The position numbers were made by a program, and so were the translations under genes. A DNA stretch of 64,000 bases from Streptomyces sp. RPT161 (lineage in GTDB: Bacteria > Actinomycetota > Actinomycetes > Streptomycetales > Streptomycetaceae): assembly GCF_027533845.1 (NCBI RefSeq), contig NZ_JAPZVN010000019.1, positions 54,277 to 118,276 of the forward strand. The letters are read 5' to 3'. Positions 27,921 to 37,511 of this stretch are shown piece by piece (position 1 is the first letter of the stretch; every line of letters begins with the position of its first letter). The notes below the pieces were generated by a model. It saw only the letters and a list, made by a program, of their open reading frames with translations, was not told the origin of the DNA and ran no database searches.

Positions 27921-29717
27921 ATGAGACTTCTGTGGCGAGCGCTCGGCGGCGTCCTCACCCTGCTGGGCGCGCTGCTGGTGGCGGTGGTACCCGCGCACGC
28001 GGCCACCACCAGCGCCAACCTGATCGTGAACGGGGACGCGGAGGCCGGTTACTGCACCACCGACTGGACCGCGGCGACCACCATCCCGGGCTGGACGGTG
28101 GTGTCGGGCAGCCCGGATGTCATCTGCTACTCGGCGGGGAGCTTCGGCCACCCCGCGAGTCCCGCGCCGGGCAGTGCCTTCTTCGCCCCCGGCGACCAGG
28201 GCGACGGCACGATGCGGCAGACGGTTGATGTGTCCTCGGCGGCGACGGCGATCGACGGTGGCGGGGTCAGCTACAACCTGGCCGGGTGGCTTGGGGGTTG
28301 GACCAACTACGCGGGGTACGTACAGGTCTCGCTGCGGTTCCAGGACGGCTCTGGCCAGCCGCTGGGTTCCACCGTCGACCTGCCCACCGTGTCGGCCGCC
28401 GACCGCGCCGACACCACTTCGTTCCTGGCCCGCAGCAGCGGTGGCACGGTTCCGGCGGGTACCCGCTCGATCCTGGTCGAGGTGGCGTTCCTGCAGTCCT
28501 CCGGCGAGTCCGGCTATCTGGACAACCTGTCGCTGACACTGTCCACCCCGGTCCACGCGGCCACGCTCACTCCCCCGGCGTCCACGGTGCCCGGCTTCGA
28601 CCACGTCTTCATGGTCATGATGGAGAACACCGACTACTCGGCGGTGATGGGTGACCCGACGGACACCCCGTACCTGCACAGCCTGATGACACAGGGTGCG
28701 ACGATGGCCGACTACCACGCGGTCTACCACCCCAGCGACGAGAACTACCTGGCCGTCGCGGGCGGCGACACCTACGTCAAGGGCGCGACCTACTGGCCGA
28801 ACATCAACGATCCACACACCAACCTGGGCGACGAACTCGATGCCGCGGGCAGGTCATGGAAGGCATACGAGCAGGGCATGGGCACCCCCTGCAACACCAC
28901 CAACGGGCACGACTCGTACTACGAGCCGGATGACGCGCCGTTCATCAACTACACCGACATCAGCGGCAACCAGAGCCGCTGCGCCGCCCACCTCTTCGAC
29001 ACCAGCCAGCTGACCACCGATCTGGCAAGCGCGGCCACCACCCCCGGCTTCTCCTGGATCGCGGCCGATGACTACTACGACGGCGAAGCCTCCGGCAACG
29101 GCAACTCCACCAGCCTGAAGGCACAGGATGGTTGGCTGCGGCAGACGCTGGCGCCGATCATGCAGTCACCCGCCTGGACCACCCAGAAGTCCCTGCTGAT
29201 CGTCACCTGGGACGAGGACGGCAGCGACCCGGACAACCACGTAGCCGCGATCGTGGACGGCTCCCAGGGCACCGTCCCGGCGGGCACCACCAGCGCCACC
29301 CGCTACGACCACTACAGCACCGCCCGCACCATCGAGGCCGCGCTGGGCCTGCCCGGCATCACCGCCAACGACACCTATGCGACACCGCTGAACGACGCCT
29401 TCACGCCCAACTCCAGCCCGGCGCCCAGCAGTACGCTGACCACCGACACCCCGAGCGTCGCCAGCGGGGCAAGCGTCACCTTCCGCTACTCCACACCCCC
29501 GGCCACCACCAGCTCCACCAACTGGATCGGCATCTATCCGCAGGGCGTGGCACCCGGCCGGCAGAACTCGCTGAGCTGGCAGTACGCACCGAACGGCGGC
29601 GGCAGTCTGACGTTCGGCACCAGTGGTCTGCCAGGACCGGGCGACTACGACGTCTGGTACCTCTACAACAACGGCTACACGGCACTGGCGGGCCCGCTCA
29701 CCCTGACCGTCAGCTGA
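27921..29717 (+). CDS. Secreted phosphoesterase (acid phosphatase family) with N- and C-terminal beta domains
   Basis: 598 residues. The signal peptide is LLWRALGGVLTLLGALLVAV with an AHA cleavage site near 28. Residues about 30-205 are a carbohydrate-binding-like beta domain (NLIVNGDAEAGYCTTDW). The phosphoesterase core (about 220-490) has FDHVFMVMMENTDYSAVMGD (metal/nucleophile region), YHPSDENYLAVAGGD and LLIVTWDEDGSDPDNHVAAI (metal Asp/His). A C-terminal Ig-like domain (about 500-598) ends the protein. It should remove phosphate from secreted substrates for phosphate scavenging. ATG at 27921 follows GGCGAGG. It is convergent with the TetR gene, three bases apart. Confidence 0.93.
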   Translation: MRLLWRALGGVLTLLGALLVAVVPAHAATTSANLIVNGDAEAGYCTTDWTAATTIPGWTVVSGSPDVICYSAGSFGHPASPAPGSAFFAPGDQGDGTMRQTVDVSSAATAIDGGGVSYNLAGWLGGWTNYAGYVQVSLRFQDGSGQPLGSTVDLPTVSAADRADTTSFLARSSGGTVPAGTRSILVEVAFLQSSGESGYLDNLSLTLSTPVHAATLTPPASTVPGFDHVFMVMMENTDYSAVMGDPTDTPYLHSLMTQGATMADYHAVYHPSDENYLAVAGGDTYVKGATYWPNINDPHTNLGDELDAAGRSWKAYEQGMGTPCNTTNGHDSYYEPDDAPFINYTDISGNQSRCAAHLFDTSQLTTDLASAATTPGFSWIAADDYYDGEASGNGNSTSLKAQDGWLRQTLAPIMQSPAWTTQKSLLIVTWDEDGSDPDNHVAAIVDGSQGTVPAGTTSATRYDHYSTARTIEAALGLPGITANDTYATPLNDAFTPNSSPAPSSTLTTDTPSVASGASVTFRYSTPPATTSSTNWIGIYPQGVAPGRQNSLSWQYAPNGGGSLTFGTSGLPGPGDYDVWYLYNNGYTALAGPLTLTVS

Positions 29718-29720
29718 CGG

Positions 29721-30320
29721 CTACCCCTTGGGGGCACCGGATCGGGCAGCCGCCTGCCAACCGTGTTCGAGCAGGTCGAAGGCGCGCTCCACCGCCTGCC
29801 GCGGATTGGCCCGGCCGCGGGCCAGGCTGGCCGCCTCCAGGGCGAAGTGGGCCAGCGCCGCGCAGGCGATGTCGTCCTCGGGGGCGCCGATGTCCTCGGC
29901 GATGGCGCGCGCCAGAGCGGTTTCATGGCGCATCCACATGCGGTGGGCGTACTCCCGCAACGCGGGTGTCTCCTCAGTGAGTTGGACGAACCGGGCGAAC
30001 CCCGGGTCGGGGGTCGCGGAGCCCAGCTTCGCGTGGATGACGTGTGCGCGTAGGGCGGCCGGGATGGACTGGCCCTGCGGGCGTTCGCGTACCGCTGCGA
30101 CCAGCGCGGCCTCCAGATCGGCGTCCTCGTCGAAGACAAGGGCCTCCTTGCCCGGGAAGTGCTTGAACAGTGTCGTGGTGGACACATCTGCGGCGTCGGC
30201 CACGTCCTTGATGCTGACCTGGTCGTAACCGCGTTCAAGGAACAGCCTCAGAGCCGCGTCCGCCAGCGCCTGGCGGGTGGCGGCCTTCTTGCGTTCCCGG
30301 CGCCCCATCGTCTCGCTCAT
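29721..30320 (-). CDS. TetR-family transcriptional regulator
   Basis: 199 residues with a TetR N-terminal HTH (ALRLFLERGYDQVSIKDVAD then VSTTTLFKHFPGKEAL, about 17-60) and an all-helical ligand domain. ATG at 30320 is chosen; a GTG three codons upstream is possible. It is divergent from a serine hydrolase gene across 386 bases. An imperfect inverted repeat at 30333-30360, directly upstream, is the probable autoregulatory site. The ligand is unknown. Confidence 0.93.
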   Translation of the reverse strand: MSETMGRRERKKAATRQALADAALRLFLERGYDQVSIKDVADAADVSTTTLFKHFPGKEALVFDEDADLEAALVAAVRERPQGQSIPAALRAHVIHAKLGSATPDPGFARFVQLTEETPALREYAHRMWMRHETALARAIAEDIGAPEDDIACAALAHFALEAASLARGRANPRQAVERAFDLLEHGWQAAARSGAPKG

Positions 30321-30332
30321 GGACACCACCCT

Positions 30333-30386
30333 AACGTTTGATTGCCCCGATTCGAATGTTCACTCGTTGCACTTTCTAACCGAGTG
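30333..30386. promoter_or_regulatory. Inverted repeats upstream of the TetR gene
   Basis: AACGTTTGA (30333-30341) and TTCGAATGTT (30351-30360) form an imperfect dyad 13 bases from the TetR start. A second dyad, CACTCG (30361-30366) and CGAGTG (30381-30386), follows directly. Either could be the TetR operator. The remaining 320 bases to the serine hydrolase gene show nothing I can name. Confidence 0.45.
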
Positions 30387-30706
30387 TGCTCTCCGGAGGC
30401 GCCGAGCACAGACCATGGCCGTCATCCGCGCCGCCATCGTGGCCGCCCGTGCGCCCAGGAAGTCCCGCCGCGCGCCGGGCCACCGCCCGTGTCATTGGCG
30501 GCCGTTGGGCACTGTGGTAGAACCATCGTCGGCTCCGTGTGTACCCGTACGAGCACAATTATCCGGGCAGCACGCGTGTCCCACGTCATGGGTGCACCGG
30601 TGCCCCATCGCCGTTCCACCGCCCGCACGTTGGCATCACCGCGGTATCGACCGCGCACCGTCGACGACACGGGCAGTGCACAACAGAAAAGGACATCGAA
30701 GACTTC

Positions 30707-32008
30707 ATGACTCGATTCCTCGCCCGCTCCACCCGGCGCGCCGTGACCGGCGCCGTGGTCGTGGGAACGCTGGGCTCGATGCTGGCCGCCGCGATGCCGG
30801 CCAGCGCCGCTCCCAATAGAGCCGCCGCGGCGGCCCAGCAGACCAGCCCCGCCCCCGACATGGCTGCCCTGAAGCAGGCACTGCAGGGAGTCGTCACCGC
30901 GGGGGCGCCTGGTGTCTTCGCCCGGGTGAACGACACCAGCGGACACTCCGGCACGGTCAGCGTGGGCACCGGCGACATCGCCACGCACTCGCCGGTCAAC
31001 CCCAGCGGGGACTTCCGCGTCGGCAGCGTCACCAAGACCTTCACCTCGGTGCTGGTCCTGCAACTGGTCGCACAGCACAAGGTCGGCCTGGACACCGCGG
31101 CCACCCACTACCTGCCGCACGGCGTACTGCCCGCCGACTCCACCATCACGGTACGCCAGCTGCTGAACCACACCAGCGGTCTGTACGACTACACCAACGA
31201 CCTGCTGACCGGAGACACCGTCACCGGCTACCAGAAGTTCCGCTACAAGACCTACCAGCCGCAGGCCCTGGTCGCCGACGCCCTCAAGCACGGCCAGCAG
31301 TTCAAGCCGGGCAGCCAGTACAGCTACTCAAACACCAACTTCGTCGTGCTGGGCATGTTGGTCGAGCACATCACCGGCAAGCCGTACGCGCAGGTGCTCA
31401 CGCAGCGCATCCTCGCACCGCTCAAGCTGACCCACACCGAGTTCGTGGTGCCCCGCACCACGATCGACGGGCCGCACGCGATCGGCTACCTCACCCAGGA
31501 CGACCGCACCAAGCCGTTGTTCGACGCGACCAACCAGACCGCCTCATGGCTCTGGTCCGCCGGTGCCCTGATCTCCAGCACCTCGGACCTCAACCGCTTC
31601 CTGCAGGCGCTGACGACCGGACATCTGCTGCCGCGCGCACAACTGGCGGAAATGGAAACCATGGAGGCGGTGACGCCGACCTCCCAGTACGGCCTCGGCC
31701 TTCGCCAGTACGACCTGTCCTGCGGCACCAAGGTCATCGGCCACGACGGCATCATCGAGGGCTACCAGACCTACACCTACACCACCAAGGACGGCTCGCG
31801 GCAGGTCACCATCTCCGCGAACGCCTCCAACAACTCCGATGTCTTCGCCGCCGAACGGCGCGCCCTGGACCCGGTGTTCTGCGGCAAGCCCGCCCCCACC
31901 GCCCAGCAGCGCAGCCAGACCGTGGACACCCAGCGCATAGCGCAACAGGAGATGCCCAGCGCGCGCGCCCGGACCTCCGGAACGTCGGACCTGCTGGCCA
32001 ACCAGTGA
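30707..32008 (+). CDS. Secreted serine hydrolase (D-Ala-D-Ala carboxypeptidase/class C beta-lactamase family)
   Basis: 433 residues. The signal peptide (RRAVTGAVVVGTLGSMLAAA, AxA near 35) is followed by a penicillin-binding fold: catalytic SVTK in RVGSVTKTFTSV (about 107-110), YSN in QYSYSNTNFVVLG, and HDG in VIGHDGIIEGYQTYT as third box. This pattern is typical of the Streptomyces R61 carboxypeptidase group, so the likely role is trimming peptidoglycan stem peptides outside the cell; esterase or amidase activity cannot be excluded. A basic Gln-rich tail ends the protein. A strong terminator lies just past the stop. Confidence 0.94.
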   Translation: MTRFLARSTRRAVTGAVVVGTLGSMLAAAMPASAAPNRAAAAAQQTSPAPDMAALKQALQGVVTAGAPGVFARVNDTSGHSGTVSVGTGDIATHSPVNPSGDFRVGSVTKTFTSVLVLQLVAQHKVGLDTAATHYLPHGVLPADSTITVRQLLNHTSGLYDYTNDLLTGDTVTGYQKFRYKTYQPQALVADALKHGQQFKPGSQYSYSNTNFVVLGMLVEHITGKPYAQVLTQRILAPLKLTHTEFVVPRTTIDGPHAIGYLTQDDRTKPLFDATNQTASWLWSAGALISSTSDLNRFLQALTTGHLLPRAQLAEMETMEAVTPTSQYGLGLRQYDLSCGTKVIGHDGIIEGYQTYTYTTKDGSRQVTISANASNNSDVFAAERRALDPVFCGKPAPTAQQRSQTVDTQRIAQQEMPSARARTSGTSDLLANQ

Positions 32009-32017
32009 TGTGAAGGC

Positions 32018-32052
32018 CGGTTGAGGTCCGGGCTCGGCCCGGACCTCAACCG
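32018..32052. terminator. Bidirectional hairpin terminator
   Basis: Perfect 16-base inverted repeat (32018-32033 and 32037-32052) with a 3-base loop, between the convergent serine hydrolase and SpoIIE genes. Its right arm overlaps the SpoIIE stop codon, so it is the 3' end of both transcripts. Confidence 0.85.
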
Positions 32053-33731
32053 AGCGTGGCGAGCAGCAGGGCGGCGTCGTCCAACAGCTCTGAGCGGGCC
32101 TCGATGGTGTCGATGATGTGGTCGGCGAGGTCCTCCAGCGGCGCCGGACCGTCGATCATCACGGTTTCGAGCTGGCTCATGCCCTCGTCCAGGTCCATGC
32201 CGTGGAACTCCACCAGGCCGTCGGTGCACATCAACAGCGTGTCGGCGGCGTGCAGTTGGAGTGGCGCGGCCGGGTACGGGGACGCGTCCGCCCTGTCGAG
32301 CAGGCCGAGCGGCGGCCCGCCGGGCACGCTCGGGCGGCTGCAGCTGCCGTCCGAGCGTCTGACCAGCGGCCCCAGGTGCCCGGCCCGTACGACGCCGGCA
32401 CGGCCGGTGGTGGGATCGAGGTCCGCGTAGATGCAGGTGGCGAAGCGCTCGGTGTCCAGGTCGCGCAGGAACTCCGACGCACGGGTGATCACGGTGGACG
32501 GCGAGTGCCCCTCGGCGGCGTAGGCGCGCAGGGCGATCCGCAACTGGCCCATGATCGCGGCCGCGTGGACGTCATGGCCTTCGACATCGCCGACCACGAT
32601 GCCGATCCGGCCGAGTGGCAGCGAGATGACGTCGTACCAGTCACCGCCGATCTCCCGGCCACCCTGTGATGGCCGGTACCGTACGGCGATCCGGGCGCCC
32701 AGACAGTCCGGGATGCGGGACGGCAGCATGGCGTGCTGAAGGCCGACGGCGAGTTCGTGTTCGTGGTCGTAGAGCACCGAACGCTGGAGGGACTGGGCGA
32801 TGGTGGAGCCCAGTGCGAGCAGCAGGTTGCGTTCGCCGGAGGTGAATCCCGGCCGATCCTGGAAGGCGATCGCCAGGGCGCCGATCGGCTGTGCCTGTGC
32901 GACCAGCGGCAGGATGGCGGCCCTGGTGAAGGCGGTCGCCTTTAGATAGGGCCACATTCTGGGATAGCGGTCGCGCAGCTCATGGCGGCTGAGGAACCGC
33001 GGGGTACCGGTGCGGACCGCCTCGGCGAAGGGCATCGCGGCGCTCACCCGGGAGACCGACAGGTCGCGGATCAGCCCCTCGGGCAGCCCCGCCGCCCCGA
33101 CCAGCCGGGTGTGGCCCTGTTCCACGAGGCCGAGGGCGACGGCCGTGGCGCCGATGCGCTTTCGGGTCTCCTCGCTGGTCACGGCCGTGGTGACATCCTC
33201 GACGCTGAGCGCCTGGGACAGCGCGTAGGTGAGCGCCTGTACGACGTCCGTCTGCCGCTGCCGGTCGACCTTGAGGGCGGTCTGCTCCGCGAAGTGCTGG
33301 AGTTCGTCGCTGGCGTCACGGACGATGCCCACCACCCGCCGGGCCCGGCCGGTGGCATCGCGCAGCACCCGTCCCTGGATGTGGGTCCAGCGGACGCTGC
33401 CGTCCGGGTGGCGTACCCGGAAGTAGGCGCCGTAACTCGGGTGGGACGCCAGCGCCCGCGCCACGACGACCTGCAGGCCCGGCAGGTCGTCGGGGACGAT
33501 CCGGCGCCCGAGGGTGCGGGCGCGCCCGTCGTACTCACCGGCACGCAGTCCCATCACGGCGAGTCCTCCGGCGTCCAGAAAGAAGCTGCCGGCCTCCACG
33601 TCCCACAGGAAGCTGCCCATGCCGTTCAGGGCGAGGGTGGACTGGACGTTCGCCGGCGTGGCGGTGCGCGGCACGGTCCGGCCCTCACCCCGGTACGAGA
33701 TGCTGTGCCGTTTCATGTCGGTCACCGCCAC
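32046..33731 (-). CDS. PAS-GAF-SpoIIE protein phosphatase
   Basis: 561 residues: PAS (about 35-145, with FRVRHPDGSVRWTHIQGRVL), GAF (about 165-320) and a PP2C/SpoIIE phosphatase (about 345-560). The latter keeps the metal aspartates in GGDWYDVISL, VVGDVEGHD and CTDGL. Such proteins dephosphorylate anti-anti-sigma factors and so free a stress or developmental sigma factor. No sigma or anti-sigma gene is adjacent, so the partner is elsewhere. The start may be GTG at 33731 or ATG at 33716; neither has a strong ribosome site. Confidence 0.93.
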   Translation of the reverse strand: MAVTDMKRHSISYRGEGRTVPRTATPANVQSTLALNGMGSFLWDVEAGSFFLDAGGLAVMGLRAGEYDGRARTLGRRIVPDDLPGLQVVVARALASHPSYGAYFRVRHPDGSVRWTHIQGRVLRDATGRARRVVGIVRDASDELQHFAEQTALKVDRQRQTDVVQALTYALSQALSVEDVTTAVTSEETRKRIGATAVALGLVEQGHTRLVGAAGLPEGLIRDLSVSRVSAAMPFAEAVRTGTPRFLSRHELRDRYPRMWPYLKATAFTRAAILPLVAQAQPIGALAIAFQDRPGFTSGERNLLLALGSTIAQSLQRSVLYDHEHELAVGLQHAMLPSRIPDCLGARIAVRYRPSQGGREIGGDWYDVISLPLGRIGIVVGDVEGHDVHAAAIMGQLRIALRAYAAEGHSPSTVITRASEFLRDLDTERFATCIYADLDPTTGRAGVVRAGHLGPLVRRSDGSCSRPSVPGGPPLGLLDRADASPYPAAPLQLHAADTLLMCTDGLVEFHGMDLDEGMSQLETVMIDGPAPLEDLADHIIDTIEARSELLDDAALLLATLG

Positions 33732-33833
33732 AGCCGCGGGCGCGAAGCGCTGGACGCCGGGGGGCTCCCCGCACGTTGCCCCATATTCTACCGTTCGCCC
33801 TGTACGCGCCTTGCGTGTGCGAGGCCGTGAGGC

Positions 33834-34340
33834 TCAGGCCGCTGGGAACTTGGCGACGTACTGCGCGAACGGCTCGATGCCCACGTCCGCCCGCAGGGCG
33901 TCCATCCGCTCGGGGTCCTGGCAGGGCCAGGGGACGGGCGAGCCTTCCCTGATCCCGGCGATCTGTGTGCCGTAGATCTGCTCCCGCCCGTCGTTGACCA
34001 GCACCCGGTCGCGGAGGAACGCCAGCTCGCGACGGCTGGCCGCGCCTTCGGCCACCGCCTGTTCCAGCAGCCGCAGCGCGCGCCGTTGCACATCGAGTTG
34101 CCGGTCGGCGTGCTGGGCGATCAGCCATGCGGCGCGCGCGGCATCCTCACCGACGAGTTCGGCCGTCGGCCAACCGTACTCGTCCATGATCTCGTTGAGC
34201 CGGTCACCGTGCTGTGCGGTCAGTCGCCGCCAGGTCAACTGGTCAGCGGGATCCTCGCTGTTGGCGCTCGGCGAGGTCTCGTGGTCGGCCTTCGCCATGC
34301 TGATCAGTTCCGCCGCCAGTGCCGCGGTGTCGTACGCCAT
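33834..34340 (-). CDS. DUF6624-type hypothetical protein
   Basis: 168 residues from the ATG at 34340. The recognisable stretch is DEYGWPTAELVGEDAARAAWLIAQHAD-like (about 53-80), then FLRDRVLVNDGREQIYGTQI and the closing PERMDALRADVGIEPFAQY. Proteins with this pattern are widespread and uncharacterised; no catalytic motif stands out. I call the family from memory of its W-x-E and AWLxxQHAD pattern. It sits alone between the SpoIIE and EamA genes. Confidence 0.8.
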   Translation of the reverse strand: MAYDTAALAAELISMAKADHETSPSANSEDPADQLTWRRLTAQHGDRLNEIMDEYGWPTAELVGEDAARAAWLIAQHADRQLDVQRRALRLLEQAVAEGAASRRELAFLRDRVLVNDGREQIYGTQIAGIREGSPVPWPCQDPERMDALRADVGIEPFAQYVAKFPAA

Positions 34341-34480
34341 TGTTCCTGCTCCAGGGGGCGGTTGGGGTGCGTTGTCCGGTCACCCGTAACGGTAGACGCG
34401 CCGATCACCGCCCAGATCGTCCCCAAGCACGGTGACAGGAGCGGCTCCGAGCGGGGATACTGGATCTACCCCCGGGTGGT

Positions 34481-35389
34481 TCAGCGCCGGACGATGGAGT
34501 GTCGAGCGCGCACCGGGCGCCGCTCCTCCGTGCCGAGCAGGGGTGAACGGGCCAGTACGGCAACGCAGATGGTGATGGCGGCGGCACCGGCGATCGCCGG
34601 CAGCAGCCACCATCCCTGCCGCACCTGTTCGTGGAAGGCGACCACGCCCCACAGCACGGAGACCAGCGGGTCGGACAGCGTCAGGCCGGGCTGTGCGGCG
34701 AGCAGCCGCCCCGCGTGCATCGCCGACTGGAGGAAGAACATCCCCGTGACGCCGGAGGCGACCATGGCATACAGCTGCCAGGCCGTACAGACGGCGGCGA
34801 CGCCCTGACCGCCTTGCGACACCGCTCCCTTCATCAACGCGGCCGTCAGCCCGAACTGGCAGCCCGCCGCCACTCCAAGGCACGCCGCGCGCCGCCCGCC
34901 GAGCTCCGGCCGCTCCGCCACCTTCGCGGTACGGCCCCACAGCACCGCGGCCGCCACCACCGCCAGGTTCAGGCCGATGCCGATCGGCCAGACCATCCCG
35001 TCCACCGCCTGCGCGTTGCCCCCGGACGGCGCCAGGCAGAACAGCATCACCGCCAGGCCCACGGTCATTCCCACGACCGAGAGCCATTCACGGCGGTGCA
35101 GCCGGGCGTGGAACACCCGCGAGGCGAGGATCAGGGTCAGCGGAAGCTCGAACACCAGGATCGGCTCCACGACCGACAGCTCGCCCACCGAGAGCGCCGT
35201 GGCCTGGAGCAGAAAGCCCACCGTGATGCCGAGCACCCCCGCGTACCACACAGGGCGCCGCAGCAACGCCCTGATGAGCCGCAGACTGAGGCTGTCCTCG
35301 GCGGGCAGGCCGAGGTTGGCGCGACGCTGGAGTACCGACGATGCCGCGTTGGCGCAGGCAGCGAGTACGGCCAACACATATGTCAGCAC
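34481..35389 (-). CDS. EamA/DMT-family transporter
   Basis: 302 residues with about 9-10 membrane helices, two EamA-type halves (YAGVLGITVGFLLQATALSVG; PLVSVLWGVVAFHEQ). GTG at 35389 is chosen because the deacetylase stop lies inside GTGCTGA at this position, giving a 7-base overlap and translational coupling. Members export metabolites or flip lipid-linked sugars. Coupling to a deacetylase suggests a glycan or lipid-carrier substrate, but that is inference. Confidence 0.88.
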   Translation of the reverse strand: MLTYVLAVLAACANAASSVLQRRANLGLPAEDSLSLRLIRALLRRPVWYAGVLGITVGFLLQATALSVGELSVVEPILVFELPLTLILASRVFHARLHRREWLSVVGMTVGLAVMLFCLAPSGGNAQAVDGMVWPIGIGLNLAVVAAAVLWGRTAKVAERPELGGRRAACLGVAAGCQFGLTAALMKGAVSQGGQGVAAVCTAWQLYAMVASGVTGMFFLQSAMHAGRLLAAQPGLTLSDPLVSVLWGVVAFHEQVRQGWWLLPAIAGAAAITICVAVLARSPLLGTEERRPVRARHSIVRR

Positions 35390-36174
35390 AAGCGTCCCGT
35401 TTGCTCCTGCCCGCCGGGGCGGGCGTTCTCCACGCCGATGCCGTGATCGCGTAGCGGCCCGATCGTGAAGCCCTGTCGACGGCAGCATTCCACCAGTTCG
35501 GGAAGCGCCTGGAGGGCGACGCGCCAGGAGTCGGCGCCGGACGCCCGATCGGTGTCATGCAGCAGGACCGTGCCGCCACCGTGCAGCCCGCGGCCCACGC
35601 GGTCGGCGACGCTCCGCGCGGTGGCGCCCGAAACCCACTCCCGCCCCCACGCGGACCACAGCACCGGGCGCAGCCCCACCCGGCGCGCCGCGGCCCACCG
35701 GCCGCCGGTGAGCACGCCGTACGGCGGCCGGTACCACCGGGGGCGGACGCCGCAGACGGCGCCGACGGCCGCCACGGTGCGCCGCAGTTCACTCAGGTCG
35801 CGCAGCGGCGTGGGCCACCACGGACGGCGGTGGTCCCAGCCGTGTACGGCGACCTCGTGCCCTCGCGCGACCAGTTCCCGGCCGGTCTCGGGCGCCTCCA
35901 GCAGGGCGCGGCCGAGCACGAAGAACGTGGCCCGCACCGCGAGCCGGTCCAGGGTGTCCAGGAAGTACGGCGTGCTGTGCCGGGCGGGCCCGTCGTCGAA
36001 GGTGAGCGCGATGTGCCACGGGCGGCCTCGGCCGTCCAGGGCCGGGAACAGCGACCGGCGCACCGGCGGCAGCCAGGTACCGGCCGGGCCGATGTGCGCC
36101 GCCGCCCCGGCGAGCGCGCACACCGACAGCGCGCGCCATACCGGGGGCGCGCTTGGTGGGCGAACGGCACGCAC
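35383..36174 (-). CDS. Polysaccharide deacetylase (NodB family)
   Basis: 263 residues. A short N-terminal hydrophobic stretch (WRALSVCALAGAAAHIG) is a signal or anchor. The NodB domain (about 50-240) has TFDDGP with catalytic and metal Asp, HGWDHRRP with the metal His pair, and RPPYGVLTG. It should remove N- or O-acetyl groups from a polysaccharide or lipid-linked sugar outside the membrane. GTG at 36174 has GGGAG 10 bases upstream; the open frame continues but only as low-complexity residues. It is divergent from the glycosyltransferase gene by 118 bases and overlaps the EamA gene. Confidence 0.93.
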   Translation of the reverse strand: MRAVRPPSAPPVWRALSVCALAGAAAHIGPAGTWLPPVRRSLFPALDGRGRPWHIALTFDDGPARHSTPYFLDTLDRLAVRATFFVLGRALLEAPETGRELVARGHEVAVHGWDHRRPWWPTPLRDLSELRRTVAAVGAVCGVRPRWYRPPYGVLTGGRWAAARRVGLRPVLWSAWGREWVSGATARSVADRVGRGLHGGGTVLLHDTDRASGADSWRVALQALPELVECCRRQGFTIGPLRDHGIGVENARPGGQEQTGRLC

Positions 36175-36292
36175 GTGGCCAGTCTCCCGCGCTCCCTCGG
36201 CGGCCTGCGACCGGAGCGGCGGGGACACGTCACCCGACCGGCGGAACGGCGCAGCGCTGGCGGAAGTCGGCCGGGGCGTGAAAGGTCTTGGT

Positions 36293-37393
36293 GTGGCCCT
36301 ACGGTTCGTCATCCTGAGCGCCCGCATGGGGGCGGGACATGACACGGTGGCCGCCGAGTTGGCCCGGCGGCTGGCCCGGCGCGGGCACCGTACGGAGACC
36401 ATCGACGTTCTCGACCTGCTGCCGGCCCGACTGGGCGTCGCGCTGCGCGCCTTCTACGCCACGGTGATCCGGCACGTTCCGGTCGTCTACGACGCGATCT
36501 ACCGGGCGTACTTCGTCCCGCCGCCGGACGGGAACCGCCAGGTCAGGGACACCACGCCGATCGTGCTGCCCGCGGCCCGGGCGCTGCGACGGCGGCTGGC
36601 GGCCGATCCGCCGGACGCGGTGGTGTCCACGTTCCACCTGGGCGCGCAGATCTGCGGGCGGCTGCGCGAGGAGGGGGTGCTGCGGGTGCCCAGCGCCGTG
36701 GTGATCACCGACTTCGCGGTGCACCGGCAGTGGGTCCATCCCGGCAATGACCTGCATCTGTGCCCGACCCCGCAGACCGCACAGGACGTCCGGCGGATGG
36801 GCGGCCAAGGCGCGCTGGCGGTCGGACCGGTCGTGGCGGACGCCTTCCACGACTCGGCGGACCCGGCAGGTGTCGACGCGTTCGCGCGGGCCGCCCCGGG
36901 TCGCCCGGTGCTGCTGTCGACGGGCGCGTGGGGGGTGGGGTCGCAGCTGGCGGAGACGGCCGCCCTGCTCAGCGGGGACGGCTGGCTGCCGGTCGTGCTG
37001 TGCGGGCGGCGTCGGGCGCTGCGGTGGCGGCTGGACCGGGTGCCGGGCACGGTCGCGCTGGGCTGGGTGGACGATGTACCGGCGCTGATGGCGGCGGTGG
37101 ACGTGCTGGTGATGAACGCCGCCGGGCAGACCGCGGCGCAGGCCCTGGCGGCCGGGGTACCGGTGGTCGGTTACCGGCCGATCGCGGGGCACGGCGTGCA
37201 CAGCGTCCGCCGTATGGCCGAGTCCGGGCTGTGCGTTCCCGCGCGTTCCCCGCAGGACCTGCTGCGGACGTTGCGTGAGCTGGCCTTCGACGGGCCGGTT
37301 CGGCAGGCGCGGATCGACGCGGGCCGGGCGCTGTTCACCGCCGACGCCGCCGACGTCCTGGCCACCGCGGCCCGCACGGGGGCGCCGCGCTGA
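36293..37393 (+). CDS. MGDG synthase-type glycosyltransferase
   Basis: 366 residues. The N-terminus RFVILSARMGAGHDTVAAEL is the MGDG-synthase/GT28 donor-fold loop, followed by VITDFAVHRQWVHPGNDLHL, GWVDDVPALMAAVDVLVMNA and GQTAAQALAAGVPVVGYRPI, the UDP-sugar site typical of MurG-like transferases. It likely adds a hexose to diacylglycerol or another lipid at the inner membrane face. GTG at 36293 follows AAAGG with 8-base spacing. Its neighbours (SDR downstream, deacetylase and EamA divergently) suggest surface glycolipid synthesis. Confidence 0.93.
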   Translation: MALRFVILSARMGAGHDTVAAELARRLARRGHRTETIDVLDLLPARLGVALRAFYATVIRHVPVVYDAIYRAYFVPPPDGNRQVRDTTPIVLPAARALRRRLAADPPDAVVSTFHLGAQICGRLREEGVLRVPSAVVITDFAVHRQWVHPGNDLHLCPTPQTAQDVRRMGGQGALAVGPVVADAFHDSADPAGVDAFARAAPGRPVLLSTGAWGVGSQLAETAALLSGDGWLPVVLCGRRRALRWRLDRVPGTVALGWVDDVPALMAAVDVLVMNAAGQTAAQALAAGVPVVGYRPIAGHGVHSVRRMAESGLCVPARSPQDLLRTLRELAFDGPVRQARIDAGRALFTADAADVLATAARTGAPR

Positions 37394-37511
37394 GCCGCCC
37401 GTACTGCGCCAGGCGGGTGTCAACGGCCGAGCGCTGACGGCTGGTTCAACTATCCGTTATGGGATGACTGGGGAAGAATGACCGTGATGCGCCACCGGAG
37501 GAGGGCTCCTG